Shown here: one piece after another, positions 33,378 to 34,266 of the stretch
How the letters are laid out: the number at the start of each line of letters is the position of its first letter
How positions within the stretch are numbered: the stretch's first letter is position 1
From: Actinomycetes bacterium
GTDB taxonomy: Bacteria; Actinomycetota; Coriobacteriia; Anaerosomatales; Anaerosomataceae
Direction: 5' to 3'
Length of the DNA stretch: 34,266 nt
Assembly (NCBI GenBank): GCA_021372825.1
Contig: JAJFTR010000057.1
Location: 1 to 34,266, forward strand
The notes under the pieces: model-generated
Databases searched by the model: none
What the model saw: only the letters and a program-made list of their open reading frames with translations
What the model was told of the DNA's origin: nothing
Position numbers and translations under genes: made by a program

Positions 33378-34266
33378 ATGAGCGGCAATCCATCGATCAA
33401 GTGGGCGGTAAGCCAACCCGACTTCGCGCTGGTGCGTCTTCTCACCGACGAGTTGGGTATCTCGGAGGTGACAGCGCGCGTTCTTGCTGCGCGCGGGATC
33501 GGGTCCGCTGACGAAGCGAGGGAGTTCCTCACGCCCTCGCTCGACCGCGATTGGCCCGACACGTCCGCGATCCCCGGACTCGCGAAGGTCGCCGCGCGGG
33601 TGAGCCGGGCGATCGATATGGGCGAGCACATCGTCGTCTTCGGTGACTTCGACCTTGATGGTATCTCGGCAGCGGCGGTGGCGACGCGGGGTTTGCGTGC
33701 GCTGGGAGCCGACATCGACGCGGTGGTGCCTCATCGCTTCCGAGAAGGGTACGGCCTCACGCCAGCAGCGGTAGACAGGCTCGTGGGCATGTCGCCGCGC
33801 CTCGTCGTGACGGTCGACTGCGGGATCTCCTCGGCCAAAGAGATCGAGACTCTCAAGGAGCGCGGGATCGATGTGGTGGTGACGGATCATCATGAGCCGG
33901 GCGAGGACGTCCCTGCGGCGATCCCGGTCGCTAACCCTCGGCTCGCCCGCCAGGGCCCCGACCTCGCGGGGGCGGGCGTGTCGCTTGCGTTGGTGCGCGC
34001 GGTGGGCGAAGTGAGAGGCATCCGAGACGCCTGGCGTCAACTCACCGACCTCGCCGCTCTAGGCACGATCGCTGACGTGGTGCCCCTCACGGGTGCGAAC
34101 CGGGCCCTGGTCGCGGACGGCCTTGCGGCGATGCGCGCGCACCCGCGTGCGGGCATAGCCGCTCTTGCCGGCGCCGCAGGTGTCGCGACGGACGCCATCA
34201 CTGCTGAGAGAGTGGCTTTCGCGCTTGCGCCGCGGCTTAACGCTGCGGGCAGGATGGCTGACCCCG
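33378..34266 (+). CDS. recJ: Single-stranded-DNA-specific exonuclease RecJ (N-terminal part)
   Basis: The first 296 residues of a RecJ-type nuclease; the frame continues past the window edge. RecJ degrades single-stranded DNA from the 5' end in recombination and repair. DHH-family motif I is VFGDFDLDGISAAA (D-F-D-L-D instead of the common D-Y-D-x-D). The second Asp-containing motif is VTVDCGISS, and motif III is VVTDHHEPGE, which holds the DHH. The later FALAPRLNAAGRMAD is the RecJ core signature. An N-terminal region (SEVTARVLAARGIGSADEAREFL) is typical. Start codon choice: the ATG lies 6 bases after TAGAAT and lacks a ribosome site, so it is probably translated without a leader. Confidence 0.95.
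   Translation, partial: MSGNPSIKWAVSQPDFALVRLLTDELGISEVTARVLAARGIGSADEAREFLTPSLDRDWPDTSAIPGLAKVAARVSRAIDMGEHIVVFGDFDLDGISAAAVATRGLRALGADIDAVVPHRFREGYGLTPAAVDRLVGMSPRLVVTVDCGISSAKEIETLKERGIDVVVTDHHEPGEDVPAAIPVANPRLARQGPDLAGAGVSLALVRAVGEVRGIRDAWRQLTDLAALGTIADVVPLTGANRALVADGLAAMRAHPRAGIAALAGAAGVATDAITAERVAFALAPRLNAAGRMADP

Overview
This is a high-GC chromosomal window made almost entirely of tightly packed housekeeping genes. It opens with the 3' end of a 23S rRNA and a 5S rRNA and runs off the end inside recJ. No transposase, phage gene, attachment site or CRISPR array was seen, and no gene-free stretch exceeds about 300 bases. The mix points to an anaerobic or microaerobic actinobacterium, most likely a free-living Coriobacteriia-type lineage (OPB41/Anaerosomatales-like). 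The grounds are an adjacent pdxS-pdxT-yebC-ruvC-ruvA-ruvB block, a B12-dependent class II ribonucleotide reductase, a class II superoxide reductase, the iron-sulfur epoxyqueuosine reductase QueH, a secreted subtilase with three CWB2 cell-wall-binding repeats, and many GTG starts. The taxonomic placement is inference, not a database result.

Layout. 1-1070: 23S and 5S rRNA, a NifU-type Fe-S scaffold domain gene and a terminator. 1135-5204: DNA-precursor and repair genes, namely class II RNR behind a pair of NrdR-like boxes, dCTP deaminase, a small cysteine-rich protein and an endonuclease III-like glycosylase. 5218-7584 (minus): azlC-azlD-DUF1015. 7660-10607: a zinc-ribbon-like protein, a rhomboid protease (minus), LemA, Lgt and a small cysteine-rich protein (minus). 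10743-16381: a DUF3048 lipoprotein, PLP synthase PdxS/PdxT, YebC and the RuvCAB resolvasome. 16583-22042: a 1,819-residue exported subtilase. 22114-24985: class II SOR (minus), an isochorismatase-like hydrolase, FolD and an unrecognised membrane-anchored protein. 25194-27899: cold-shock protein, a GDT1-family transporter, QueH and QueA. 27907-29471 (minus): an ECF sigma factor with a zinc-motif anti-sigma factor. 29556-34266: Tgt, YajC, SecD, SecF and RecJ (partial).

How the genes work together. QueH, QueA and Tgt cover tRNA guanine exchange, the transfer of the cyclopentenyl precursor and the final reduction in queuosine synthesis, with the sigma/anti-sigma pair lying between queA and tgt on the other strand. 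YajC-SecD-SecF form the accessory part of the Sec translocon, and Lgt, the lipoprotein, the subtilase, rhomboid and the membrane-anchored protein belong to the envelope. RNR and Dcd together feed dNTP pools, and RuvCAB, RecJ and the Nth-like enzyme handle repair.

Regulation visible in the sequence. Predicted -10 hexamers are mostly TAGAAT, TACAAT or TAGACT. In queH, tgt and recJ (and possibly azlC and ruvC) the hexamer lies only 6-7 bases before the ATG, which predicts leaderless mRNAs. The nrdJ promoter carries two NrdR-like boxes 32 bases apart, and the sigma gene is preceded by a GGAAC-N17-CGTC pair typical of ECF promoters. No strong candidate for an undescribed multi-gene system was found. 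The most unusual items are the modular subtilase, three small uncharacterised cysteine-rich proteins, the leaderless promoter pattern and the sigma/anti-sigma pair.
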